NCBI RefSeq assembly: GCF_035830635.1 | Contig: NZ_JAYMFI010000013.1 | Span: 1 to 64,000 of the forward strand | Direction of reading: 5' to 3' | Source: Adlercreutzia shanghongiae | GTDB taxonomy: Bacteria > Actinomycetota > Coriobacteriia > Coriobacteriales > Eggerthellaceae | Length of the DNA stretch: 64,000 nt | In this document: positions 48,368 to 55,683 of the stretch, piece by piece | Numbering within the stretch: the stretch's first letter is position 1 | How the letters are laid out: every line of letters starts with the position of its first letter | Translations under genes and position numbers: made by a program | Notes under the pieces: generated by a model | The model's database searches: none | What the model was told of the DNA's origin: nothing | The model's input: the letters and a program-made list of their open reading frames with translations, nothing else

Positions 48368-51300
48368 GCTCACGGTGACTGACGCCCACCTGGCCGAGGC
48401 CCTGGCCGGCCGCGCCTATCTGCTCTTCGACGGCGGCATGGGCACGCTCGTTCAGGCGGCGGGTCTGCATACGGTGCACGAGGTGCCCGACCTGCTGAAT
48501 CTCACCCACCCCGACGAGATTACCGCTATCCAGCGACGCTACGTGGAAGCGGGCGCCGACTGTCTTACCACCAACACGTTCAGTGCGAATCGGTTGAAGC
48601 TCGCGGGCACGGGCGCCACGGTGGCCGAGGTGTACGCTGCGGCTGCCGCCAACGCCCGCGCGGCCGGCGCGCGCCTGGTTGCGGGCGATGTTGGCCCCAC
48701 AGGCGCGCTCCTCGAGCCGCTCGGCACGCTTGCGTTCGAAGAGGCCTACGACATCTTCGCAGAGCAGGCGCACGCCGCCGAGGCCGCGGGCTGCGACCTC
48801 ATTGTTGTCGAAACTATGGCCGATTTGTTGGAAGCCAAAGCCGCCGTGCTCGCCGCCGCGGAAGCCACCGCGCTGCCCGTCTTCGCCACGATGACGTTTG
48901 GCGAGGACGGCCGCACGTTCCTTGGCACGACGCCGGCCATTGCCGCCACGACGCTCTCGTCGCTTGGCGCTTCGGCGGTGGGCCTCAACTGTTCGCTTGG
49001 CCCCACTGAGCTGGCGCCGCTTGTGAGAGAGATGGCGCCCCACAATCGGGCCCTTGTCATGGCCCAGCCCAATGCCGGTTTGCCCCGTATCGAGGCGGGT
49101 GAGACGGTCTTCGATGTGGGTCCTCGGGACTTTGCCCAGGCCATGGAGGCAGTTCTGGACGCCGGTGCCACAATTGTCGGCGGATGCTGCGGCACCACTC
49201 CCGACCATATCGCCGCGCTGCGTGCCGTTCTTGATCGGCGGATAAAGGTGTCCGCCGCGGAAGAAGCGAAAGAGCTTCGCGCAGGCACCTTCCGCGCTTC
49301 CCATGCGCGCTATCGCCCCGCTTTCACGGTGACCTCTGCCCAGCAGATGGCGGCATTGCCGAGCGGCGAGGCGCGCATCGCGGTCATTGGCGAGCGCATC
49401 AACCCTACGGGGAAGAAGAAGCTGAAGGCCGCTCTGCAGGCCGGCGACGTGGACTATCTCGTAGCCGAGGCAGCCGCCCAGCAGCGAGCTGGCGCCGATA
49501 TTCTGGACGTGAACGTCGGCGTGCCTGGCCTTGATGAGCCAGCGCTGCTTTCCCAGGTCACGCGCACGCTGCAGAGCACGGTGCCCCTGCCCTTGCAGTT
49601 GGATTCTTCCGACCCCGCAGCCATCGAGGCCGCCGCCCGCGCCTATGCGGGCCGGCCCATGGTGAACTCCGTGAACGGCAAAGCCGACAATCTTGCCGCC
49701 GTGCTGCCCGTGGTGGCGCGCTATGGCTGCACGGTTGTCGGCCTTACCTTGGACGAGAGCGGCATTCCCCCCACGGCTGAGGAGCGCCTGGCCATCGCCG
49801 AGCGCATCGTGGATGCCGCCGAAGCGCACGGCATTCCCCGCGAAGACGTGGCCATCGACTGTCTCGTTATGGCTGCCGCCACCAATCAGCGCGAGGTGCG
49901 CGAGATTCTGCGCGCCGTCGCGCTGGTGAAGGAGCGCCTCGGCGTGCGCACGGTGCTCGGCGTGTCGAACGTGAGCTTCGGTCTGCCGGCGCGTCCGCTC
50001 GTGAACAGCACGTTTCTTGCCGCTGCCTTCGGCGCCGGTCTCGATATGCCCATTCTGAACCCGCTGAATGCCCGGTATCGCGACACGGTTGCCACCTTCC
50101 GCATCCTCAACGGCCAGGATGCGGGCTGCCGCGCCTTTTTGGAAGACTACGCCAATGCCCAGGACCCCTACGAGATCGCTGCTAGCGGAGCCTGTGTTGG
50201 CGGCGCTCCCGTGGGCGGAAACGCCGCCGTTCCCGGTTACATGGGCGGAAACGCCGCCGCTCCCGGACGAGCGAGTGGAAACATGGGCGCGAACGCCGCC
50301 GCTCCCGGACGAATGGGCGGAAACGCCGCCGTTCCCGGTTACATGGGCGGAAACGCCGCCGCTCCCGGACAGGCTAGTGGAAACATGGGCGCGAACGCCG
50401 CCGCTCCCGGACGAATGGGCGGAAACGCCGTCGTTCCCGGTTACATGGGCGGAAACGCCGTCGCTCCCGGACAAGCGAGTGGAAACATGGGCGCGAACGC
50501 CGCCGCTCCCGGACGAGCGAGTGGAAACATGGGCGCGAACGCCGCCGCTCCCGGACGAATGGGCGGAAACGCCGCCGTTCCCGCCCCGGTCGGCGCCGAC
50601 CTCGTAGCGGCCGGCATTTGCCCCATCCCGATTAGCGACGCCTTCGCTGCTATCCCAGAGACGGTCGCCGCGCTGGCCGAATATGTGCTGGAAGGCCGCG
50701 GCGCGCCGGTGGCAGCTACGACCGAGGCGCTTCTGGCAACCTACGACGGGCTGGTCATCATCAACGACATCTTCGTCCCCATTCTCGATGTTGTCGGGCA
50801 GAAATACGACGACGGAACGTTCTTCTTGCCCCAGCTCATGGCCTCGGCCGAAGCGGTGAAAGCGGGCTTCGACCTCATTCGCGACCACAATGCCGCGGTC
50901 TCTGCGCCTTCCGCGACCTCTCCGGCAGGGTGCGACCTCAGTTGTCCCTCGGCTCCAGGCGAGGATGCTTCCCGGGAGGGCGGGCTGACGTCCTCCCCTG
51001 CGGAGGGAAGCGCCGTTTCAGCAGGCTCTTCCTCCGTAGGGGGCGGCCTTGGTCGCCCGCACTTCGGTGCAAGCGAGCGCTCCATCATCGTGGCGACGGT
51101 GCAGGGCGATATCCACGACATCGGCAAGAATATCGTGAAGATGCTCCTGGAAAACTACGGCTTTTCCGTCATTGACCTGGGGCGCGACGTCGCCCCCGAG
51201 ACGGTCGTTGATGCCGCTCGCGAAAGTGGCGCGCGTCTCATTGGGCTCTCGGCGCTCATGACCACCACGGTCGGCGCCATGGAGCGCACGATCAAGCTCG

Positions 51301-51452
51301 TGCATGAGCAGCTGCCCGGCGTGGCCGTCATGGTGGGCGGCGCCGTCATCACCCAGGAGTTCGCCGACCAAATCAGCGCCGACTTCTATGCCAAGGACGC
51401 CGCCGCCTCCACCCGCATCGCCTCTGCCTTTTTCGAAGGCGACCCCTCCTGA
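48351..51452 (+). CDS. metH: Cobalamin-dependent methionine synthase lacking the activation domain
   Basis: 1033 residues from ATG 48351 behind CAAGGAAGGA, overlapping the previous gene by 17 bases. Domains: homocysteine-binding barrel (FDGGMGTLVQAAG, ADCLTTNTF, zinc cysteines in GLNCS and GGCCGTTPDH), pterin-binding barrel (AVIGERINPTGKKKLKAAL; LQLDSSDPAAIEAA), B12 cap (VIINDIFVPILDVVGQKYDD) and the cobalamin-binding Rossmann domain (VQGDIHDIGKNIVKMLLENY, with D-x-H-x-x-G). Two low-complexity inserts lie exactly at domain borders: a Gly/Asn/Ala/Pro minisatellite between pterin and cap domains, and a Ser/Gly linker with EGGLTSSPAEG between cap and Rossmann domains. Confidence 0.93.
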   Translation: MATPRKLTVTDAHLAEALAGRAYLLFDGGMGTLVQAAGLHTVHEVPDLLNLTHPDEITAIQRRYVEAGADCLTTNTFSANRLKLAGTGATVAEVYAAAAANARAAGARLVAGDVGPTGALLEPLGTLAFEEAYDIFAEQAHAAEAAGCDLIVVETMADLLEAKAAVLAAAEATALPVFATMTFGEDGRTFLGTTPAIAATTLSSLGASAVGLNCSLGPTELAPLVREMAPHNRALVMAQPNAGLPRIEAGETVFDVGPRDFAQAMEAVLDAGATIVGGCCGTTPDHIAALRAVLDRRIKVSAAEEAKELRAGTFRASHARYRPAFTVTSAQQMAALPSGEARIAVIGERINPTGKKKLKAALQAGDVDYLVAEAAAQQRAGADILDVNVGVPGLDEPALLSQVTRTLQSTVPLPLQLDSSDPAAIEAAARAYAGRPMVNSVNGKADNLAAVLPVVARYGCTVVGLTLDESGIPPTAEERLAIAERIVDAAEAHGIPREDVAIDCLVMAAATNQREVREILRAVALVKERLGVRTVLGVSNVSFGLPARPLVNSTFLAAAFGAGLDMPILNPLNARYRDTVATFRILNGQDAGCRAFLEDYANAQDPYEIAASGACVGGAPVGGNAAVPGYMGGNAAAPGRASGNMGANAAAPGRMGGNAAVPGYMGGNAAAPGQASGNMGANAAAPGRMGGNAVVPGYMGGNAVAPGQASGNMGANAAAPGRASGNMGANAAAPGRMGGNAAVPAPVGADLVAAGICPIPISDAFAAIPETVAALAEYVLEGRGAPVAATTEALLATYDGLVIINDIFVPILDVVGQKYDDGTFFLPQLMASAEAVKAGFDLIRDHNAAVSAPSATSPAGCDLSCPSAPGEDASREGGLTSSPAEGSAVSAGSSSVGGGLGRPHFGASERSIIVATVQGDIHDIGKNIVKMLLENYGFSVIDLGRDVAPETVVDAARESGARLIGLSALMTTTVGAMERTIKLVHEQLPGVAVMVGGAVITQEFADQISADFYAKDAAASTRIASAFFEGDPS
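50214..50585 (+). repeat. 102-bp minisatellite inside metH
   Basis: Higher-order unit of 102 bases: GGNAAVPGYM (30 b), GGNAAAPG(R/Q)ASGNM (42 b) and GANAAAPGRM (30 b). Copies at 50214-50315 and 50316-50417 are almost identical; a third (50418-50561) has an extra 42-base subunit; a partial unit ends at 50585. All lengths are multiples of three so the frame is kept. Confidence 0.9.
50974..51011 (+). repeat. In-frame linker repeat, copy 3
   Basis: GGGAGGGCGGGCTGACGTCC... encoding EGGLTSSPAEG between the B12 cap and Rossmann domains of MetH; followed at 51031-51062 by the second conserved arm (CCTCCGTAGGGGGCGGCC). Confidence 0.55.
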
Positions 51453-51647
51453 CGCAAGGGCGCCCTCGTCGCACGGTGCCGCCCGGCATCGCGCGGCATG
51501 TCGGGGAGAGTCCAAGCGCGAAGAGCCCGGGCGCGAGAAACTTGGCCAAATATGCGGGATATGGACACTCCGAGCAGCCCTCTTGGCTCGCAAGAGCCAA
51601 GAAAGCCCAGGTCAAATTTCTCGATTGGCCCAAAACGCGGAACAGAA

Positions 51648-51787
51648 GTGTCCATATCGGCCGTTTCTGGCCGATTTCCCCGGGCGCGTGTCCATGTCGG
51701 CCGTTTCTGGCCGATTTCCCCGGGCGCGTGTCCATGTCGGCCGTTTCTGGCCGATTTCCCCGGGCGCGTGTCCATATCGGCCAAATA
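51648..51787 (+). repeat. 40-bp tandem repeat array with hairpin units
   Basis: Three full units starting at 51648, 51688 and 51728, differing only at one R position (GTGTCCATRTCGGCCGTTTC...), plus a partial fourth at 51768. Each unit contains ATCGGCC/TGTCGGCC-type stems: CGGCC-gtttct-GGCCG. A reverse-oriented fragment (GATATGGACAC) and GGCCAAATATGC occur at 51544-51568, and GGCCAAATATGC again at 51777. The array fills part of the 458-base gap after metH; no ORF is supported. Confidence 0.85.
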
Positions 51788-51910
51788 TGCCCAGTTTCGT
51801 CGCGCGTATGTCAAATATCGGGGCTTTGGGCACAACGGAGGAGCGAGACGCCCCGACGCGCTATCATGGAAGCATTCGCAACCCGCATTGATCGGAGAAA
51901 AGGAGCCTAA

Positions 51911-52228
51911 ATGGGGAAGAAGGACGTTGAAGCCCTCGAGATCACCATCGACGAGCTGCCCACTTACCTGCACACGAACCACTCCATTTATATGGAAGTG
52001 GCCGACGGGCTGTACTACCTCACCGACGTGAACGACCGCTACTGGCGCGCCCAGGACACCAACCGGTTCAACGAGAAGGGCCACTATGTTGACGCAAGCC
52101 CGCTCGTCCCCACCATCGCTGAGTTCCTCGATTTGCCCTTCCACGAGGGCAAATCCGTGAACGACCTGTTTGCCGAAGCCACCTTCTACGCTTCCGGCGA
52201 CGGCAAGGACATGCCCGAAAATTTCTAG
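51911..52228 (+). CDS. Conserved hypothetical protein
   Basis: 105 residues, ATG 51911 behind GAAAAGGAG. Acidic, soluble, rich in aromatic residues (SIYMEVADGLYYLTDVNDRY; WRAQDTNRFNEKGHYVDASP). A clean ribosome site, a TATCAT -10 near 51863 and normal codon use argue it is real. Family not recognised. It lies between two tandem-repeat tracts. Confidence 0.6.
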   Translation: MGKKDVEALEITIDELPTYLHTNHSIYMEVADGLYYLTDVNDRYWRAQDTNRFNEKGHYVDASPLVPTIAEFLDLPFHEGKSVNDLFAEATFYASGDGKDMPENF

Positions 52229-52251
52229 CCCTCGCGATGCTCTTGCTGAAA

Positions 52252-52368
52252 CGGGAAGGCGGTGTCGTGCCGCTCCGTCGTTTGCGGCAACGGGAAGGCG
52301 CCGACGTGCCGAGCCGTCGGCTGCGGCAAGGGGAAGGCGGTGCCGCGCCGAGCTATCGGTTGCGGCAC
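52252..52368 (+). repeat. 39-bp tandem repeat, three units, upstream of mrp
   Basis: Units start at 52252, 52291 and 52330: (C/G)GGGAAGGCG...TGCGGCA(A/C). Units are ~75-80 % alike. The last unit contributes the -35 hexamer of the mrp promoter. The period is 13 codons, and one frame reads a GRRCRAEPS-like repeat, but with no ribosome site. Confidence 0.75.
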
Positions 52369-52387
52369 TGTTGCGTTGTGCTATGAT
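52360..52387 (+). promoter_or_regulatory. mrp promoter
   Basis: TTGCGG (52360-52365), 16 bases, TATGAT (52382-52387), 64 bases before the mrp start. Confidence 0.55.
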
Positions 52388-52450
52388 GCCCAGCGAACTA
52401 TTCTCGAGCGGCCATAAAGCCGCTGACCAGTGACAAGAAAGAAGGAAATC

Positions 52451-53299
52451 ATGGCAGAAGAATGTAGCCACGAGTGCTCCAGCTGCGGCGTGTCCGGCTG
52501 CGGCGACCGTACCGCCGAGGCGGGCCCCAGCACTCTTGAGCCCAACAAGCGCACCAACGTCAAGCACGTCATCGGCGTGGTGTCCGGCAAGGGCGGCGTG
52601 GGCAAGTCCCTCGTGACCAGCCTGCTTGCCTCCGAGATGAACAAGCGCGGCCACAAGGTGGCCATCCTAGACGCCGACATCACCGGCCCGTCTATCCCGA
52701 AGTCCTTCGGCGTGGATGCGCGCCTGACGGCCGACGCCGACGGCATCAACCCGGCCAAGTCCGCCAGCGGCATCGAGGTCATGTCCGTGAACCTCATGCT
52801 GCCCGAGGGCGATATGCCCGTGGCCTGGCGCGGCCCGGTGGTCACCGGCGCCATCAAGCAGTTCTGGCAGGAAGTGAACTGGGGCGATGTGGACTATATG
52901 TTCGTCGACATGCCTCCGGGAACTTCCGATGTGTTCCTCACCGTGTTCCAGTCGCTGCCGGTGGACGGTATCGTCACCGTGTCGGCCCCGCAGGAGCTGG
53001 TGGCCATGATCGTGGGCAAGGCTGTGAACCTGGCGAAGTCGCTGGAGGTGCCGGTGGTGGGCCTCGTGGAGAACATGGCCTACTTCAAGTGCGACGAGTG
53101 CGGCAAGGAGCATCACATCTTCGGCGAGCCCCAGGGCGCGGCCGTGGCCGAGAAGTACGGCATTCCCGCCGTGGCCACCCTGCCCATGGATCCCTCCTTC
53201 GCTCGTTTGGTGGACGAAGGCAAGGTGGAAGCCTACGAAGTGGAAGGCGCGCTGGACGGTATCATCGATCAGATTGTCGCCACCACCGAAGCCGCGTAG
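52451..53299 (+). CDS. Mrp/NBP35-type P-loop iron-sulphur carrier
   Basis: 282 residues from ATG 52451 behind AAAGAAGGA. Cys-rich N-terminus CSHECSSCGVSGC resembling NBP35-type proteins, deviant Walker A VSGKGGVGKSLVTSLLA, LDADITGPSIPKSFGV, VDMPPGTSDV, and the C-terminal CDECGKEHHIFG cysteine pair that holds a bridging [4Fe-4S] in dimers. It likely assembles or transfers Fe-S clusters, useful in a cell with many ferredoxin-type enzymes such as the dms locus. Confidence 0.9.
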   Translation: MAEECSHECSSCGVSGCGDRTAEAGPSTLEPNKRTNVKHVIGVVSGKGGVGKSLVTSLLASEMNKRGHKVAILDADITGPSIPKSFGVDARLTADADGINPAKSASGIEVMSVNLMLPEGDMPVAWRGPVVTGAIKQFWQEVNWGDVDYMFVDMPPGTSDVFLTVFQSLPVDGIVTVSAPQELVAMIVGKAVNLAKSLEVPVVGLVENMAYFKCDECGKEHHIFGEPQGAAVAEKYGIPAVATLPMDPSFARLVDEGKVEAYEVEGALDGIIDQIVATTEAA

Positions 53300-53320
53300 A
53301 AATTTTTTTTAAAAAAGTTC

Positions 53321-53348
53321 TTGCGCGATGCGAGCACTGTGTTAATAT
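53321..53348 (+). promoter_or_regulatory. tRNA-Ala promoter
   Basis: TTGCGC (53321-53326), 16 bases, TAATAT (53343-53348), 17 bases before the tRNA. A poly-A/T stretch (53302-53317) lies just upstream, like an UP element. Confidence 0.65.
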
Positions 53349-53365
53349 AGTCCTCGCACTTTTTC

Positions 53366-53441
53366 GGGGCCTTAGCTCAGCTGGGAGAGCGCATGGCTGG
53401 CAGCCATGAGGTCAGGGGTTCGATCCCCCTAGGCTCCACCA
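53366..53441 (+). tRNA. tRNA-Ala (GGC anticodon)
   Basis: 76 bases with encoded CCA. Acceptor GGGGCCT/AGGCTCC (one G-T pair), D arm GCTC..GAGC, anticodon stem CATGG/CCATG with loop CTGGCAG (anticodon GGC), T arm AGGGG-TTCGATC-CCCCT. It reads GCC/GCU alanine codons. Confidence 0.96.
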
Positions 53442-53448
53442 AACTTTC

Positions 53449-53475
53449 AAGCCCGCCTTATGGCGGGCTTTTTTT
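53449..53475 (+). terminator. Terminator of tRNA-Ala
   Basis: AAGCCCGCC - ttat - GGCGGGCTT followed by TTTTT, eight bases after the tRNA. Confidence 0.9.
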
Positions 53476-53764
53476 GTTGACGCTGCAGGTTTATAAAATG
53501 GCCCGCTACCTCGTCTTTTAAGATTCTTTCAGAAACTTTACAGGTATGTGCGGAAATTGTTGCAGGGGTGTGTGGCCTGGGTGATTTGCTTCACCTTTCG
53601 CGCGCGCATTGGAATAATGGCGCCCTAACCTGACGAAAAGGTTACAATATTTAGTTAGCGCTCATGAAGGAAGGGCGGGAACCCCGCGGAGGGAGCGGGA
53701 ACGCGCTCGATGAGCCCTGCGTCGGCAATAGGGCCGACGCAACGTCATGAAAGGTTGAGGATAA

Positions 53765-55162
53765 ATGAACTTTACCTCGTTCAAGAGCTCTGCTCTGAAG
53801 AGCGTCGGGGCGGTTTCGCTCTGCGTCGCTCTCGGCGCTGGCCTGGTGGGCTGCGGCGGCGGCGAAGGCGGTGCCGGTGGCGCTGTGGCTGCCACGGTCA
53901 ACGGCCAGCAGATCATGGAGCAGACGATTACCGACTACATCGCCGATTTCCGCACCAACACGTCCCTTGAGACCGACGAGGCCTGGGGCGAGTGGATGGT
54001 GACCAACGGCTACACGCCCGAGTCCGTTCGCGACGAGGTCATCGACTACTACATCAACCAGAACCTCTACGACCAGGCTGCCCAGGAGTACGGTGTGGCG
54101 GTCGAGGATGCCGACATCACCGCTGCCATGGACGAGACCAAGGCCATGTTCGAGTCCGAGGAGGCCTTCCAGGAGGCGCTTCAGGCTTCCAACATGACGG
54201 AGGAGTCTTACATCGAGGACGTCATTCGCCCGAACCTGCTGCAGACCAAGCTCGCCGAGGCCGTTGCCGAGCAGGAGGGCGGCAACGCCGAGGGTGACGA
54301 CGCCACGCTGGCCCAGGCTCAGGCCATGAGCGAGCAGTTCAACGGCGCCAAGCGCTCCAGCCACATTCTGCTGACGGGCGAGGAGGGCGAAGAGGACGAG
54401 GCTCTGGCCGCCCGCGCCCAGCAGCTGCTCGACCAGATCAACGCTGGCGAGATTACCTTCGAGGACGCTGCCGCCCAGTACTCCACCGACACCGGCTCCG
54501 CTGCTAACGGCGGCGATGTGGGTTGGGACGCGCTGACCACGTTCGTGACCGAGTACCAGGATGCCCTGAACGGTCTTGAGAAGGACCAGATTGTGGCTGC
54601 CCCCGTGAAGAGCGAGTACGGCTACCACATCATCAAGGTGACCGACGTCTTCGAGGTTCCCGAGGGCGGTATCACCTCTCTCGATCAGGTGCCGGCCGAG
54701 TTCCAGGAGTACTTGGCCTACATGCAGCAGTCCGATGACACCCAGAACTTCACCGCTTGGTTCGAGGAGTATCGCAACAACGCGACCATCGAGATCAACC
54801 CGATGCCCGAGGGTCTGCCCTACGACATCGATCTGACTCCCTACGAGGAGCAGGCCGCCGCTGACGCCGCCGCTGCCGAGGACGCTGCGAACGCCGACGC
54901 CACCGCCGAGCCGACCACCGACGACCAGGCTGCCGCTGATGCCGCCGCCGCTGACGCTGCTGCCGACGAGGCTGCCGCCGACCAGGCCGCTGCCGATGAG
55001 GCTGGCGCCGACGCTGCTGCCGACGATGCCGCGGGCGATCAGGCCGCCGCTGACCAGGCTGCCGACGACGCTGCCGCCGATCAGACCGCTGCTGACGAGG
55101 CCGGTGCCGACGCTGCCGCCGACGACCAGGCTGCCGGCGAGGGCGAGGCTGCCCAGCAGTAA
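53765..55162 (+). CDS. PrsA/SurA-like peptidyl-prolyl isomerase lipoprotein with Ala/Asp-rich tail
   Basis: 465 residues from ATG 53765 behind AAAGGTTGAGGA. Lipoprotein signal ending LVGC|GGG. SurA_N-like chaperone region (VAATVNGQQIMEQTITDYIA), then a parvulin domain near residues 195-300 (RSSHILLTGEEG..ARAQQL; FEDAAAQYSTDTGSAANGGD, VGW; SEYGYHIIKVTDV). Residues ~358-465 are a repetitive Ala/Asp/Glu/Gln tail with units like AAADEAGADAAADDAAGDQA, probably extended through the wall. It folds exported proteins; the giant surface protein is next. Upstream 323 bases hold the tRNA terminator and a possible TACAAT -10 at about 53643. Confidence 0.9.
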   Translation: MNFTSFKSSALKSVGAVSLCVALGAGLVGCGGGEGGAGGAVAATVNGQQIMEQTITDYIADFRTNTSLETDEAWGEWMVTNGYTPESVRDEVIDYYINQNLYDQAAQEYGVAVEDADITAAMDETKAMFESEEAFQEALQASNMTEESYIEDVIRPNLLQTKLAEAVAEQEGGNAEGDDATLAQAQAMSEQFNGAKRSSHILLTGEEGEEDEALAARAQQLLDQINAGEITFEDAAAQYSTDTGSAANGGDVGWDALTTFVTEYQDALNGLEKDQIVAAPVKSEYGYHIIKVTDVFEVPEGGITSLDQVPAEFQEYLAYMQQSDDTQNFTAWFEEYRNNATIEINPMPEGLPYDIDLTPYEEQAAADAAAAEDAANADATAEPTTDDQAAADAAAADAAADEAAADQAAADEAGADAAADDAAGDQAAADQAADDAAADQTAADEAGADAAADDQAAGEGEAAQQ

Positions 55163-55190
55163 GCTTGAGCCGAAATATCGTCTCAGCCAA

Positions 55191-55219
55191 GGGCCCGCGT
55201 GTAAACGCGGGCCCTTTTT
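55191..55219 (+). terminator. Rho-independent terminator after the foldase gene
   Basis: GGGCCCGCGT - gtaa - ACGCGGGCCC then TTTTT: perfect 10-base stem. Confidence 0.92.
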
Positions 55220-55279
55220 GCATGCCGGGAGACGGAACGAACCTGGCCCCAACAAGTAAGAACCAATCTCTCCGCTGAC

Positions 55280-55316
55280 GCTAATTGACCCGTGTAAGGG
55301 CCAATTAGCCCTTTTT
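55280..55316 (+). terminator. Second hairpin with T run
   Basis: CTAATTG-a-CCC - gtgtaa - GGG-c-CAATTAG followed by CCCTTTTT. It comes 65 bases after the first terminator, in a 520-base region without a gene that also holds the promoter and leader of the giant gene. Confidence 0.55.
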
Positions 55317-55683
55317 GCCAGCCATTGGCCGCTCATATCCCTGTCAAAATGTGACGAAAATGTCGGCCGCATCACAGGCCGACGACAAATCAGCCATAGA
55401 CTTTCGCTCGATTCAGCCCAACAACTCCCTGTTCAAGCCATTTAAGTAACGTGAAGGTAACGTCACCGTCAACCTGTTGTTACCTTCTGGACAACGGGAA
55501 GAAAAGTTTTAGAATTCTTTACTAAGTGTCAGTGTACGCAAATTGCGTCTTGATGAGGGAAAATGTCAGGGTTTTGCCTCATCCGTTGGGAGAGAAAGCC
55601 AACGCGACCTGCAACTTTGCGAGAGATAGAAAACTGAGCGAGGAACTAGCGAAGACATGGCGAATTTCAAACGGAGCAGCACA

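Noticed and set aside
48228..50888. 886-residue ORF opposite metH, with GSGGVRAHVST-type repeats
   Set aside because: The repeats are the antisense reading of the metH minisatellite.
51648..51787. CRISPR array
   Set aside because: Units are contiguous 40-bp tandem copies without variable spacers and no cas gene is near.
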